A DNA stretch of 21,071 nucleotides from Frigididesulfovibrio sp031553235 (GTDB lineage Bacteria > Desulfobacterota > Desulfovibrionia > Desulfovibrionales > Desulfovibrionaceae), in assembly GCA_031553235.1 (NCBI GenBank), contig JAVBLS010000076.1, positions 1-21,071 of the forward strand. The letters run 5' to 3'. Shown piece by piece: positions 1 to 7,113 of the stretch; position 1 is the stretch's first letter, and each line of letters opens with the position of its first letter. A program made the position numbers and the translations under genes. The notes under the pieces are model-generated. The model searched no databases. It was not told the origin of the DNA and saw only the letters and a list, made by a program, of their open reading frames with translations.

Positions 1-63
1 TAAAAATTTAATTAAAATCCCTTCTAATGGGGGTTGTTGGTGGGCCTAAATGCTCCCCCCTCC

Positions 64-303
64 CTATTGCGCCTTCTCAAAATGCAACTGCCCCGGCCCA
101 GTACAATTGGCAGCCAATCGGTTTTCGCCAATGCTCCCGGCACAGCCGACTCCCTTCGGCTCATTCCCCGACAAGAACATACCCGGCACCCCACAGTTGA
201 TCCACAATTTCTGGCCGGCGCCGGCACGAGCGCTTTTTTCGCCCCCGACTGCGTCGGATTTCGCCTTGTATCCCGTCGAGCACCAAAAGTACGCTCCCTT
301 CAT
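64..303 (-). CDS. Possible small hypothetical protein (79 aa), doubtful
   Basis: I do not recognise this ORF. Read from the ATG at 303, it encodes 79 residues starting MKGAYFWCSTGYK, with four cysteines (about residues 8, 37, 53 and 66) and many Gly/Ala residues. Codons are mostly G/C-ending, as in the real genes of this window, and the composition looks more protein-like than the overlapping forward frames. Against it, there is no good ribosome-binding site within 5-9 bases of this start (an AGGGA lies about 14 bases upstream), and several overlapping frames are open because the stretch is G+C-rich. An upstream in-frame ATG at 354 would give 96 residues but also lacks a ribosome-binding site. 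No signal peptide or membrane segment is visible. Confidence 0.3.
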   Translation of the reverse strand: MKGAYFWCSTGYKAKSDAVGGEKSARAGAGQKLWINCGVPGMFLSGNEPKGVGCAGSIGENRLAANCTGPGQLHFEKAQ

Positions 304-565
304 AAAGAGCTCATCTTCCCTGTCGGAGAACAATAAATCATCTCGCGCCCGCACTGTCTGAAGGCCGCCCGCACGATGGACTGAGCGCTCCGGTGTGTAG
401 TCCGAGCCTCATGACAAATCTATTTATCATATTATTTTTTTGCACATCTACAAATACAATAAACAGCAATAGCTACTGTCGTCGTGAGTATTTTTTGAAA
501 ATGGGTCAGATTGCGATGTATATATAATACAATTTTTTTAATTAAGACTATTTTAATCTTGTATA

Positions 566-593
566 TTGACTATTTACTATTTTTTACTATTGT
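566..593 (+). promoter_or_regulatory. Candidate sigma-70-type promoter for the autotransporter
   Basis: TTGACT (566-571) and TATTGT (588-593) are separated by 16 bases in an A+T-rich context. The -35 matches TTGACA at five of six positions and the -10 matches TATAAT at four of six. It lies about 360 bases upstream of the ATG at 953, so it would produce a long leader. Chance matches are common in A+T-rich DNA, so this is tentative. Confidence 0.25.
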
Positions 594-617
594 TTTTCAG
601 CCGTGGTGACGAATCAC

Positions 618-657
618 ATGCTGCTTGCCTTTACAGCACATAAAAGACAAGCAACAT
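618..657. repeat. Imperfect inverted repeat, 15-bp arms
   Basis: The arms 618-632 (ATGCTGCTTGCCTTT) and 643-657 (AAAGACAAGCAACAT) are complementary except for two mismatches, with a 10-base loop. It lies in the autotransporter leader just after the candidate promoter, so it could be an operator or an mRNA leader hairpin. It could also be a weak terminator, since CTTTTTC follows. Confidence 0.45.
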
Positions 658-952
658 CTTTTTCTCATGCCCTGCAGTATGAAACCAAGTTGTGCATTTT
701 ATGAAAAAGGAAAATATATAGTTGATATTTTATTTTCAATATCCTGACAATACATTAAAAAATCACCATGAAAAGACATTTCCCGATATATAGATAAATA
801 ATTAATATACCATATTTTTATATATTTATAAATATATGCACAATACATCATGAATAAATAGCAGGAGGCGAAAAATACAACGACACAAATGAATAAATGC
901 ATATAAAATAGCGAGACACAGGCGTTCTTCAATTTAGGCAAAGGATAAAATC

Positions 953-3949
953 ATGGAATTGCATATTCGTTGCGTCAAAAAAACTTTTTTTGATCTTTTC
1001 AGCCGGAAGCTGGCCGTTCAAGCGGGTATTCCGGCCCTGGCCCTGGCCCTGTGCCTGGGCTTTTCCGTGCCCGCCCGGGCGCACATGGCAAGCCCGGCTC
1101 AAGCACCCGGGGCCGTGGCCGCAAGCCGGCTTGGAGCCGGCACCGGCGGCAAAGGTCAAACCGGCGGCAGCGGCAGCGCCGGCTTCGCCGGCGGCTCCGG
1201 CGCCTACACCGGCGGCACCGGCGGCACCGGCGGCACTGCCGGCAACGGCGATAACGGCCAGGACGGCAACGCCGGCAACGCCGGCAGCCACAACGGCGAC
1301 AGCTATGCCGGCGGCAACGGCGGCAACGGCGGCAGCGGCGGCAACGGCGGCAACGGCGGCCAGGGCGGTCAAGGCGGCCAAGGCGGCACAGACGACTACG
1401 CCTACGGCGGCTATGGCGGGCGAGGCGGTATCGGCGGCAATGGCGGCAACGGCGGCGCAGGCGGCAGCGGCGATGCCGGCTTCGCGACCTCGGCCGCATT
1501 CAACAATGCCGGCATCATCCACACCACCGGCGGCAATGGCGGCAACGGCGGCAACGGAGGTAACGGCGGAACGGCAGGCATGGCCGGCACAAGCGGTACC
1601 GGCGGCACAGGCGACCACGCCTACGGCGGAATAGGCGGCAACGGCGGCAACGGCGGCAACGGAGGCACAGGCGGCAACGGCGCCAATGCCGGCAACGGCA
1701 TCATCTCCGGGACGTTTACCAACCAGGGTACCGTCTTCTCCACGGGCGGCAACGGAGGTACGGGCGGCAACGGAGGCATCGACGCCACCTCCGGCAGCGG
1801 CGCAGGCGGCAACGCGGGCGCTGCCGGCAATGCCGGCAGCGGCATTTTGTCCACGACGTTCGCCAACTACGGAACCGTTGTTTCCGCAGGCGGCAACGGC
1901 GGCAACGGCGGCGACGCCAATGACGCAGCCGCCGGCGACGGCGGCAACGCGGGCAACGGCATCACGACCGGGGCCTTTACCAACTCCGGGGCCGTCCTCG
2001 CCATCGGCGGCGGCAGCGGCAGCACCGGTGCCGCGGGCAACGGCGGAGCAGGCGGCAGCGGCAGCCGAGGCGGCTCGGGAATTGATGCCGCCAGTTTCAC
2101 CAATTATGGAACCGTTAATGCCGTTGGCGGAGTGAGCACGAACAACGGCAAGGGCGGTTACGGCATTGAAACGGACTTTTTTGCCAACTACGGCACAGTC
2201 ACCGCCATAGGGGGAGACACCACCAACGGCGGCAACCAGGGCGGCAACGGCATCAAGTCTTCCGGCGATTTCGAGAATTACGGCACGCTGGATGCCAGGG
2301 GGGGCAATGCCGCCTCAGGCAGCGGCAGTGACGGCGTTTTTCTTGGCGGCATATTCACGAATAACGGAGTGGTCGGCGCAACCGCCGGCAAAGCGTCCGC
2401 CGGCGGTTACGGCATTGAAGCCACCGGCGGTTTCATCAACAACGGCGAATTGATCCTGGACGGCATGGGAGACTTTTCTACGGAACAGGCCGCGCTGTAT
2501 TCAACCGGGACGATGACGTTCAACACCGATTCCACCCTGGTTCTGAACGGCGGCTACATCGACCTCGGCGGCAAAGGCGACGCCGATATCAGCCCCAACG
2601 CGCAGGTCATCGACACCCGATCCCTGAATCTGGGCCTGGGGCAATCCTACACCGAAACCGGCTTCATCAGTAACGCCGCATCCTTCAACGGCGACTTCAC
2701 GGACATGAACGGCCCGGTGCTGAGCTACGACTTTACGCAAGATGCATCGACCGGCACCGAATCGGTCACGGTCGCGCGCGACAACTACACCTCCGACCTG
2801 ACCGGCGGCAACAGCCAAAACATGTTCAGCTCGCTTGAACAGGCCCTGGAAACATCTTCCGACGGAGCGCTTCCCTCCGAAGACGTGCTCAACAACCCCT
2901 GGACCGGAGTGCTGATGCAGGCCGAGAACTCGCCCAGCCTGCAGGCGCTGCAACAGACCACCGACAGGGACAGCAGAAAGGATACGCCCCAGGCGGCTAC
3001 AGCGGCTTTCAGCATGATCGTGCGCGAAATGCAGACCATCGGCGATATCTTCTCTTCGCAACTGCAGGCCGCCGGTAAACCCGGCGCCGTTGCGGCGCCG
3101 AGCGTCCAGTCCACTTCGGGGCTGAACGCTCTCGGCATGCACACCTGGGTGCAACCCTTCTATCAGGTAGGCACGCAACGCAACCAGAACGGCCAATTCT
3201 CGGATCTCGACGAAAACTACTATGGACTGTCCTTCGGTGCGGCAACCAATACCGGCCCCGTGACCGTAGGCCTGAGCGGGCATTACTTCCACAGCGACAT
3301 GAGCGCTTCGGACTACGATATGTCGGCCGATACCCTGGGCCTGACCGGTGGTTTGGGCACACAATTCCACCTGCTGGGGCTGAAGCCCTGGGTTGAAGCG
3401 CATGTCGGCTACAGCCGCTACCTCTTTGACCAGGACCGTGAAGACACTTACGGCGCCGAACACAACTCCTCGCCCACAGCCGACGTGTTCACGGCAGGGG
3501 CACTGCTGAACAACGATTTCCGCTTTGGCGGCTTCACCCTGACCCCGGGCCTGGGCCTGGATTACACCTATGTGAACATGGACAGCTACAGCGAAGACGG
3601 CCACGGCCTGGCCCTGGACGTCAACGCCGACGAGTTCAACTCCCTGCGCGGCTGGGCCGGCCTCGCGGCCACCTGGCAGGCCACGCAGACCGTCAGCCTG
3701 CAAGCCCGGGGCAAGTACTACCATGAGTTCCTGGACACCGAAGCCACCCTGCACTCCACAGGCGTGGACGACTCGGACATCGCCTTCAACACCGACGGCC
3801 AAGACACCGACCGCAACGCGGGCAGTCTGGGTGCGGGCGTCGCCTGGAAGGTTGGGCAAAACCTCACCCTCGGGCTGGACTACGATTACTATATGGAAAG
3901 TTACTACGGCGGCAACCAGGTCATGGGGACGCTGAGCTACAACTTCTAG
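953..3949 (+). CDS. Autotransporter (type Va) with glycine-rich NGG-repeat passenger
   Basis: This 998-residue outer-membrane autotransporter exports its own N-terminal passenger to the cell surface. The ATG at 953 follows AAGGA at 941-945. Residues 1-43 form a long signal peptide (basic start, hydrophobic stretch, ARA cleavage site). Residues about 60-440 are dominated by Gly-Gly-Asn and related triplets. They are interrupted by nine short modules of the type F-x-N-x-G-x-V-x-A-x-G-G, at about residues 181, 254, 302, 341, 381, 409, 439, 467 and 492. Residues about 500-620 look like a beta-helix end. Residues about 725-998 fit an autotransporter beta-barrel: alternating aromatic strands and a C-terminal GTLSYNF ending in Phe. 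No cysteine occurs after the signal peptide, as is usual for such passengers. The repetitive GGC-GGC-AAC DNA could change length in 9-bp steps without a frameshift. Passenger function (adhesion, biofilm) is inference. Barrel identity is strong, ligand unknown. Confidence 0.92.
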   Translation: MELHIRCVKKTFFDLFSRKLAVQAGIPALALALCLGFSVPARAHMASPAQAPGAVAASRLGAGTGGKGQTGGSGSAGFAGGSGAYTGGTGGTGGTAGNGDNGQDGNAGNAGSHNGDSYAGGNGGNGGSGGNGGNGGQGGQGGQGGTDDYAYGGYGGRGGIGGNGGNGGAGGSGDAGFATSAAFNNAGIIHTTGGNGGNGGNGGNGGTAGMAGTSGTGGTGDHAYGGIGGNGGNGGNGGTGGNGANAGNGIISGTFTNQGTVFSTGGNGGTGGNGGIDATSGSGAGGNAGAAGNAGSGILSTTFANYGTVVSAGGNGGNGGDANDAAAGDGGNAGNGITTGAFTNSGAVLAIGGGSGSTGAAGNGGAGGSGSRGGSGIDAASFTNYGTVNAVGGVSTNNGKGGYGIETDFFANYGTVTAIGGDTTNGGNQGGNGIKSSGDFENYGTLDARGGNAASGSGSDGVFLGGIFTNNGVVGATAGKASAGGYGIEATGGFINNGELILDGMGDFSTEQAALYSTGTMTFNTDSTLVLNGGYIDLGGKGDADISPNAQVIDTRSLNLGLGQSYTETGFISNAASFNGDFTDMNGPVLSYDFTQDASTGTESVTVARDNYTSDLTGGNSQNMFSSLEQALETSSDGALPSEDVLNNPWTGVLMQAENSPSLQALQQTTDRDSRKDTPQAATAAFSMIVREMQTIGDIFSSQLQAAGKPGAVAAPSVQSTSGLNALGMHTWVQPFYQVGTQRNQNGQFSDLDENYYGLSFGAATNTGPVTVGLSGHYFHSDMSASDYDMSADTLGLTGGLGTQFHLLGLKPWVEAHVGYSRYLFDQDREDTYGAEHNSSPTADVFTAGALLNNDFRFGGFTLTPGLGLDYTYVNMDSYSEDGHGLALDVNADEFNSLRGWAGLAATWQATQTVSLQARGKYYHEFLDTEATLHSTGVDDSDIAFNTDGQDTDRNAGSLGAGVAWKVGQNLTLGLDYDYYMESYYGGNQVMGTLSYNF

Positions 3950-3997
3950 GGACCAAGCCCCAACTACGGCTTTTGTGCCGAAAAACACCTGCAACCA

Positions 3998-4026
3998 AAG
4001 CGGCCGTCCCTCAGGGGCGGCCGCTT
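3998..4026 (+). terminator. Strong hairpin after the autotransporter gene
   Basis: Arms AAGCGGCCGTCCC (3998-4010) and GGGGCGGCCGCTT (4014-4026) form a 13-bp stem with one T-G wobble and a 3-base loop. It starts 48 bases after the autotransporter stop. There is no clear T-tract, so termination efficiency is uncertain, but position and stability fit a transcript end before mutM. Confidence 0.6.
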
Positions 4027-4156
4027 GAGTGAACGGCCCACGCTTGTGGGAACAGCCCCTTTAAGGCAGTATGGACGCTCATGCGCCCGCCTGCGCGGCC
4101 GCCGGAGCGAATGAACTTTTTAAAGCCGATTTGCTCCATCCCCCCTGGAGACTCCC

Positions 4157-5017
4157 ATGCCCGAACTGCCTGAAGTGGAAACCATTGTCCGCACCCTGCG
4201 GCCGCAGGTGGCCGGCCGGAAGATCACCGGGGTGCAGGTGTTGCTGCCCAAAACCCTGCAGGCCGGGGCGGAGTTTCTGCCGCTGCTTGCAGGCGCGCGC
4301 ATCGCGGCCGTGCGCCGGCGGGCCAAGCTGGCCCTGCTGGACCTGGAACCGGCCAACAGTCCGCCTTTGGTCGCGGCCTTCCACTTGAAAATGACCGGCA
4401 GCTTTTTCGTCCATTCGCCGGGGACCGCTCCGCTCAAGCATACCCGCTTGATCTTCGATCTGACGGAAGCCGATGCGGCCGGGACGGAGCCCCAATCCCA
4501 GCCCTCCGGCCGGCTGTTTTTCGACGACACCCGAACGTTCGGCTATTGCCGCATCATGCCGCACGAATCATTGCCGCTTTGGGATTTTTGGGCCAAGCTG
4601 GGGCCGGAACCCTTGGAAACTCCGGCCGCGGAGTTGGCCGTGCGCCTGAAGGCAGGCAACCGGGCAATCAAGGCGGCCGTTCTGGACCAGACCGTGCTGG
4701 CCGGAGCGGGCAACATTTATGCGGACGAATCGCTGTTCGCGGCGGGCATCGCGCCCACGGCCCGGGGCAGGGAGATCTCGCTCGCCCGGCTGACCGTCCT
4801 GGCCGAGGCTTTGCAGGCCGTGCTGCAGAAGTCCATTGAGGAATGCGGCAGCTCCATTCGCGATTACCGCGACGCCCAGGGCAACGCCGGGGCCTTCCAG
4901 AACTGTTTTGCCGTATACGGCCGGGCCGGGCAGGCCTGCGTGCGTTGCGGAATGCCTCTGCAGGGCGCCCGCGTGGCCGGACGGAGCACGGTTTTTTGCC
5001 CGAAATGCCAGAAATAA
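4157..5017 (+). CDS. mutM: Formamidopyrimidine-DNA glycosylase (Fpg)
   Basis: This bifunctional base-excision-repair enzyme removes 8-oxoguanine and formamidopyrimidines and cleaves abasic sites. The 286-residue product begins MPELPEVETIV, the Fpg N-terminus in which the proline after Met is the catalytic nucleophile and the next Glu is also catalytic. A conserved lysine lies near residue 57 (RRRAKLALL). The helix-two-turn-helix segment contains AGNIYADESLF. The C-terminus is a zinc finger of CxxC...CxxC type (CVRC to CPKC, last 27 residues). Length is slightly above the family norm of about 270. The ATG at 4157 follows GGAG at 4147-4150. A lipoprotein gene starts 11 bases after the stop, so the two are probably co-transcribed. 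Confidence 0.97.
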   Translation: MPELPEVETIVRTLRPQVAGRKITGVQVLLPKTLQAGAEFLPLLAGARIAAVRRRAKLALLDLEPANSPPLVAAFHLKMTGSFFVHSPGTAPLKHTRLIFDLTEADAAGTEPQSQPSGRLFFDDTRTFGYCRIMPHESLPLWDFWAKLGPEPLETPAAELAVRLKAGNRAIKAAVLDQTVLAGAGNIYADESLFAAGIAPTARGREISLARLTVLAEALQAVLQKSIEECGSSIRDYRDAQGNAGAFQNCFAVYGRAGQACVRCGMPLQGARVAGRSTVFCPKCQK

Positions 5018-5028
5018 AGGAGAGACGC

Positions 5029-5640
5029 ATGCGCATTCTCATAGTTGCCCTTCTGCTCTGTCTGATCCTGCCCGCCTGCGCCCATCCCGATCCCGAGCCC
5101 GGGCAGCCCGGCGTTTTGTCCATAAAAACCTTTGAAGCCTCGGGCCTTCCTCTCGAAGGCGTGCGCCTGGAACCCTCATGGGGATCGGGCACGGTCAGCG
5201 GCAAGAACGGCCGAGCCGAACTGACCGCCGGCAGCGGCGATCTGATTTTGCGTCTGGAAGGTGGGCAGATTGCCGTTGTGCCCTGGAACATCCCCGCCGT
5301 CCCGGCGAATGCGGAGATAACCATATATCCGGCCAAGGCCGCGTCTTGGGAGCCTTTGGCCTTGAGCCTGCCGGTGCAGATGGGCACAGGCTTTGTCTGG
5401 CAGCCGCTGCGGTCGGATTCCGGCTGCAAGCCGGGAAACGTGACCAAGCCGACGGGTGACCAGGCCGGCCTCGCGGGCGGATCAGGGACGCAGCAGATCG
5501 ACTGTCCTCCGCGCGAGCCCGGTTCCCACGCCGAATCCTTTGTTCTGGCCCGCCATGCAAACGACGGCGGGCGCACCTACCCCGAGACGCAGGGCCGGCC
5601 GCTCTATCGCGTGGCTGTGTTCTTGCTGAACGTGCACTAG
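5029..5640 (+). CDS. Putative lipoprotein of unknown function
   Basis: This 203-residue protein starts at the ATG at 5029, preceded by AAGGAGAG at the right distance and 11 bases after mutM. The N-terminus (MRILIVALLLCLILPAC) is a hydrophobic leader ending in a lipobox-like LPAC, so Cys17 would be lipidated. The early mature part (about residues 28-100) alternates beta-strand-like segments with Gly turns (VLSIKTFEASGLPLEGVRL, then GKNGRAEL). This resembles a small Ig- or transthyretin-like surface domain; the resemblance is my impression, not a recognised family. Two more cysteines lie further on. The C-terminus, VAVFLLNVH, is not a barrel end. A longer frame starting at 4843 is open but overlaps mutM. 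No function can be assigned. Confidence 0.75.
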   Translation: MRILIVALLLCLILPACAHPDPEPGQPGVLSIKTFEASGLPLEGVRLEPSWGSGTVSGKNGRAELTAGSGDLILRLEGGQIAVVPWNIPAVPANAEITIYPAKAASWEPLALSLPVQMGTGFVWQPLRSDSGCKPGNVTKPTGDQAGLAGGSGTQQIDCPPREPGSHAESFVLARHANDGGRTYPETQGRPLYRVAVFLLNVH

Positions 5641-5643
5641 TGC

Positions 5644-6243
5644 CTAAATGCAAAAATTTCGCACATTATTTGCAAGCTGAGTCTCTCTGACTTCCCGCTT
5701 TTTCCAGACAAAAGGTTTTGCGTTCTGGTTGTAAGCCTCGATAAACTTGCCTATGTGCTCGCAAAGCGCTTCGGTATTCGCAAAACTAGCTCCGCGCAAA
5801 GACTTCCGAGTAAGAATGCCAAGCCATACCGCTACAGGTACTCTCCAGGCCGCGTATAAGTTTTTTATCGGAACTTACGGCATATCCCGCCCTGAATTCC
5901 ATGCCTTGCAGGTTTTGTTTTTCATCGACGCAGAGCGCAAGAGCTTTCTCGTTGTCAGGCAGATACAAACCAACGACATCTACCGCTTTTGCCACAAACT
6001 CAGGGTCAGTGCCGATGCACCATGACCGTTTGCGGGCAAGGCTGAGTCTTTATTCACGCAAGAGCCGCCAGATGGCATGTTTTGAGTATCCAAGCTCCTG
6101 TGCGAATGGCGTTCCATCCCATTGTGCGAATCCATCGGGTGGAGCCCGCTCAAGCTTTTCCAGCACCACTCGCTTAAATTCTTCTTGATAGGTGGCAGGG
6201 CGGCCGCTTCTGTAATGGTCAGAAAGCCCTGCCAATCCATCCG
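5644..6243 (-). pseudogene. Decayed IS630-family transposase
   Basis: Reading on the reverse strand from about 6241, the translation runs DGLAGLSDHYRSGRPATY, then KLERAPPDGFAQWDGTPF, then YSKHAIWRLLRE, typical of the N-terminal half of IS630-family (Tc1/mariner-like) transposases. A TAA at 6050-6052 interrupts the frame where a CAA would restore it. The same frame then continues RKRSWCIGTDPEFVAKA and LYLPDNEKALALCVDEK, which carries the first catalytic Asp. Near 5838 the similarity jumps to another frame: LGILTRKSLRGASF, then FIEAYNQNAKPFVWKKREV, the family C-terminus, ending at TAG 5644-5646. The middle section with the other two catalytic acids is missing, and the helix-turn-helix start is also lost. 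The gene therefore has N-terminal truncation, a nonsense codon and an internal deletion, and cannot encode an active enzyme. Confidence 0.85.
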
Positions 6244-6244
6244 C

Positions 6245-6394
6245 GCTGTCACTCCGTATATCAACTCCACCGGCCGCGGCCTCAATGTAGAAGGTTCCGG
6301 CTCGCTGCTTCTGGGGAGCCTGCGGGCCAAGGACGGCACGGGCCACACGGTTATTCTCGATGAAAAAACAATCGTTAGAGCATTTCACACTTGA
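6245..6394 (+). pseudogene. Possible forward-strand gene fragment cut by the MITE
   Basis: Past the point where the transposase similarity ends (about 6241), a forward frame reads YINSTGRGLNVEGSGSLL, then LRAKDGTGHTVILDEKTIVR, with G/C-ending codons. It runs straight into the MITE-like element at 6376 and stops 18 bases inside it. It has no identifiable start, because its left part is replaced by the decayed transposase. It may be a remnant of an older neighbour of the downstream beta-helix cluster. I do not recognise the family. Confidence 0.25.
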
Positions 6395-6542
6395 AATGCT
6401 CGCAAGGATTTGTCGGCAAATTCTTGCGAGCATTTCACACTTGAAATGCTCGCAAGGATTTGTCGGCAAATTCTTGCCGCCAAATAGGTGTAGGCGGGCT
6501 TTGCCCGCCGTTAAGCGACTATTTTAAGCGTAAACTGCTCTA
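6376..6542. mobile_element. MITE-like element, copy 1 (167 bp, with internal 50-bp tandem duplication)
   Basis: The element is bounded by TA on both sides. Its ends are inverted: left TAGAGCATTTCAC, right end read in reverse TAGAGCAGTTTAC (11 of 13 match). Inside, a 50-base unit occurs twice in direct tandem (6378-6427 and 6428-6477). Each unit holds two hairpins: GAGCATTTC/GAAATGCTC, and GCAAGGATTTG/CAAATTCTTGC around TCGG. A third hairpin, GGCGGG/CCCGCC, follows. A second copy at 9361-9477 lacks the duplication. TA flanks are the known target choice of IS630/Tc1-mariner transposases, and a decayed one lies next door. Mobilisation by such an enzyme is inference. Confidence 0.75.
6378..6477. 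repeat. Perfect 50-bp tandem duplication inside MITE copy 1
   Basis: Bases 6378-6427 and 6428-6477 are identical 50-base units starting GAGCATTTCACAC. Removing one unit makes this copy the same length (117 bp) as the copy at 9361-9477, so the duplication happened within this copy, probably by slippage or recombination between hairpin arms. Confidence 0.9.
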
Positions 6543-6543
6543 A

Positions 6544-6732
6544 TATATCCGGCTCTCTATCTCTCGAGGGGGGATATTCTTTTCTGCTTATTTCCGACAG
6601 GAACATGGTTTTCTTGAATGGCCCTCTCAAATTGTCCGGAAATGTCATGGTGATCACTACGAAGCGTTTCTTTCCGCCGGCGGGGTTGTCAGGCCTTACC
6701 CAAAAACGAGCACGACGAGGAGCCCCCGGTGA
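6544..6732 (+). pseudogene. Possible 3' end of a truncated gene upstream of the 73-aa ORF
   Basis: This frame is open immediately after the MITE and has no ATG start. It reads GFLEWPSQIVRKCHGDHYEAF, then SAGGVVRPYPKTSTTRSPR, and ends at TGA 6730-6732. That TGA overlaps the GTG start of the next ORF as GTGA, the kind of translational coupling common in phage and other compact operons. It may be the tail of a gene disrupted by the MITE. I do not recognise it, and the call rests on the coupled stop and plausible composition only. Confidence 0.3.
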
Positions 6733-6950
6733 AATTGGCGGCCGTGCCGGCAGTATATGGGCTGCGCGCCCTATCCCCCATGGACGCAGGCTTGTTTACG
6801 GAATATGCCGCCGCCTTCCAGGCCCACGTCCCGGCCTGCTTTGCCGTGGAAAAGGCCAAACTGGCCGCCCTGGCGGCAACAGGCTGCATCGGCGGCCCGG
6901 CCGTGCCGGCCTGGCTTGCGGCGAACCTTGACACCGGGCGGCCGGGGTAA
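6729..6950 (+). CDS. Small hypothetical protein (73 aa), accessory-region cluster
   Basis: The GTG start at 6729 is preceded by GAGGAG at 6717-6722, and it overlaps the stop of the frame before it. The product is an Ala/Leu-rich, probably helical, soluble small protein (MKLAAVPAVYGLRALSPMD, then FTEYAAAFQAHVPACFAVEKAKLAALA) with two cysteines. There is no signal peptide. Codons are strongly G/C-ending. It is the first of three closely spaced forward ORFs ending with the beta-helix protein. That layout recalls phage tail-fibre or fibre-accessory modules, but no hallmark phage gene is present. Function is unknown. Confidence 0.5.
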   Translation: MKLAAVPAVYGLRALSPMDAGLFTEYAAAFQAHVPACFAVEKAKLAALAATGCIGGPAVPAWLAANLDTGRPG

Positions 6951-6984
6951 ACTTGCCGGTCACACCCATAAAGGAGTAACTGTT

Positions 6985-7104
6985 ATGGCGCTCACGGAAA
7001 TACAGTGCGGCGGTTCCTGGACCTGCACCGGTTACCCGGCCTTTCTGAATATCGGGATTTCCGGCTTCCCGGCCGCCGGGTGCATGACCTTTTACCTTCG
7101 TTAG
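6985..7104 (+). CDS. Very small hypothetical protein (39 aa)
   Basis: An ATG at 6985 follows an excellent ribosome-binding site (AAAGGAG ending at 6975, 9 bases before the start). It encodes a 39-residue peptide beginning MALTEIQCGGSWTCTGYP with three cysteines (residues 8, 14 and 33), and ends at TAG 7102-7104. It sits 34 bases after the 73-residue ORF and 9 bases before the beta-helix gene, so all three are probably one transcript. The strong ribosome-binding site is the main reason to accept it. The Cys/Gly/aromatic-rich composition suggests a small folded domain. I do not recognise a family. Confidence 0.55.
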   Translation: MALTEIQCGGSWTCTGYPAFLNIGISGFPAAGCMTFYLR

Positions 7105-7113
7105 GGGGCGGGC

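Larger units (their letters stand above)
355..952. other. A+T-rich intergenic leader upstream of the autotransporter
   Basis: No convincing gene is seen. From about 410 to 950 the sequence is strongly A+T-rich, in sharp contrast to the G+C-rich genes. It includes a candidate promoter near 566, an imperfect hairpin at 618-657, and homopolymer and TATA-like runs at 780-850. The reverse-strand 80-codon frame at 699-941 is a low-complexity Tyr/Ile/Phe translation of A+T-rich DNA, and it begins on the ribosome-binding site of the next gene. The segment probably acts as a long 5' regulatory leader. Confidence 0.6.

Noticed and set aside
699..941. An 80-codon reverse frame with apparent hydrophobic segments
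   Set aside because: The hydrophobicity comes from A+T-rich DNA (Tyr, Ile and Phe codons); the frame starts on the autotransporter ribosome-binding site and has no ribosome-binding site itself.
1315..1690. CRISPR-like regular repeats
   Set aside because: The repeats are 9-bp coding units in the frame of the autotransporter, without spacers or conserved 24-37 bp repeats.
2501..3994. A 497-codon reverse frame opposite the autotransporter
   Set aside because: Shadow of the barrel-coding strand; the forward frame has signal peptide, passenger and terminal Phe.
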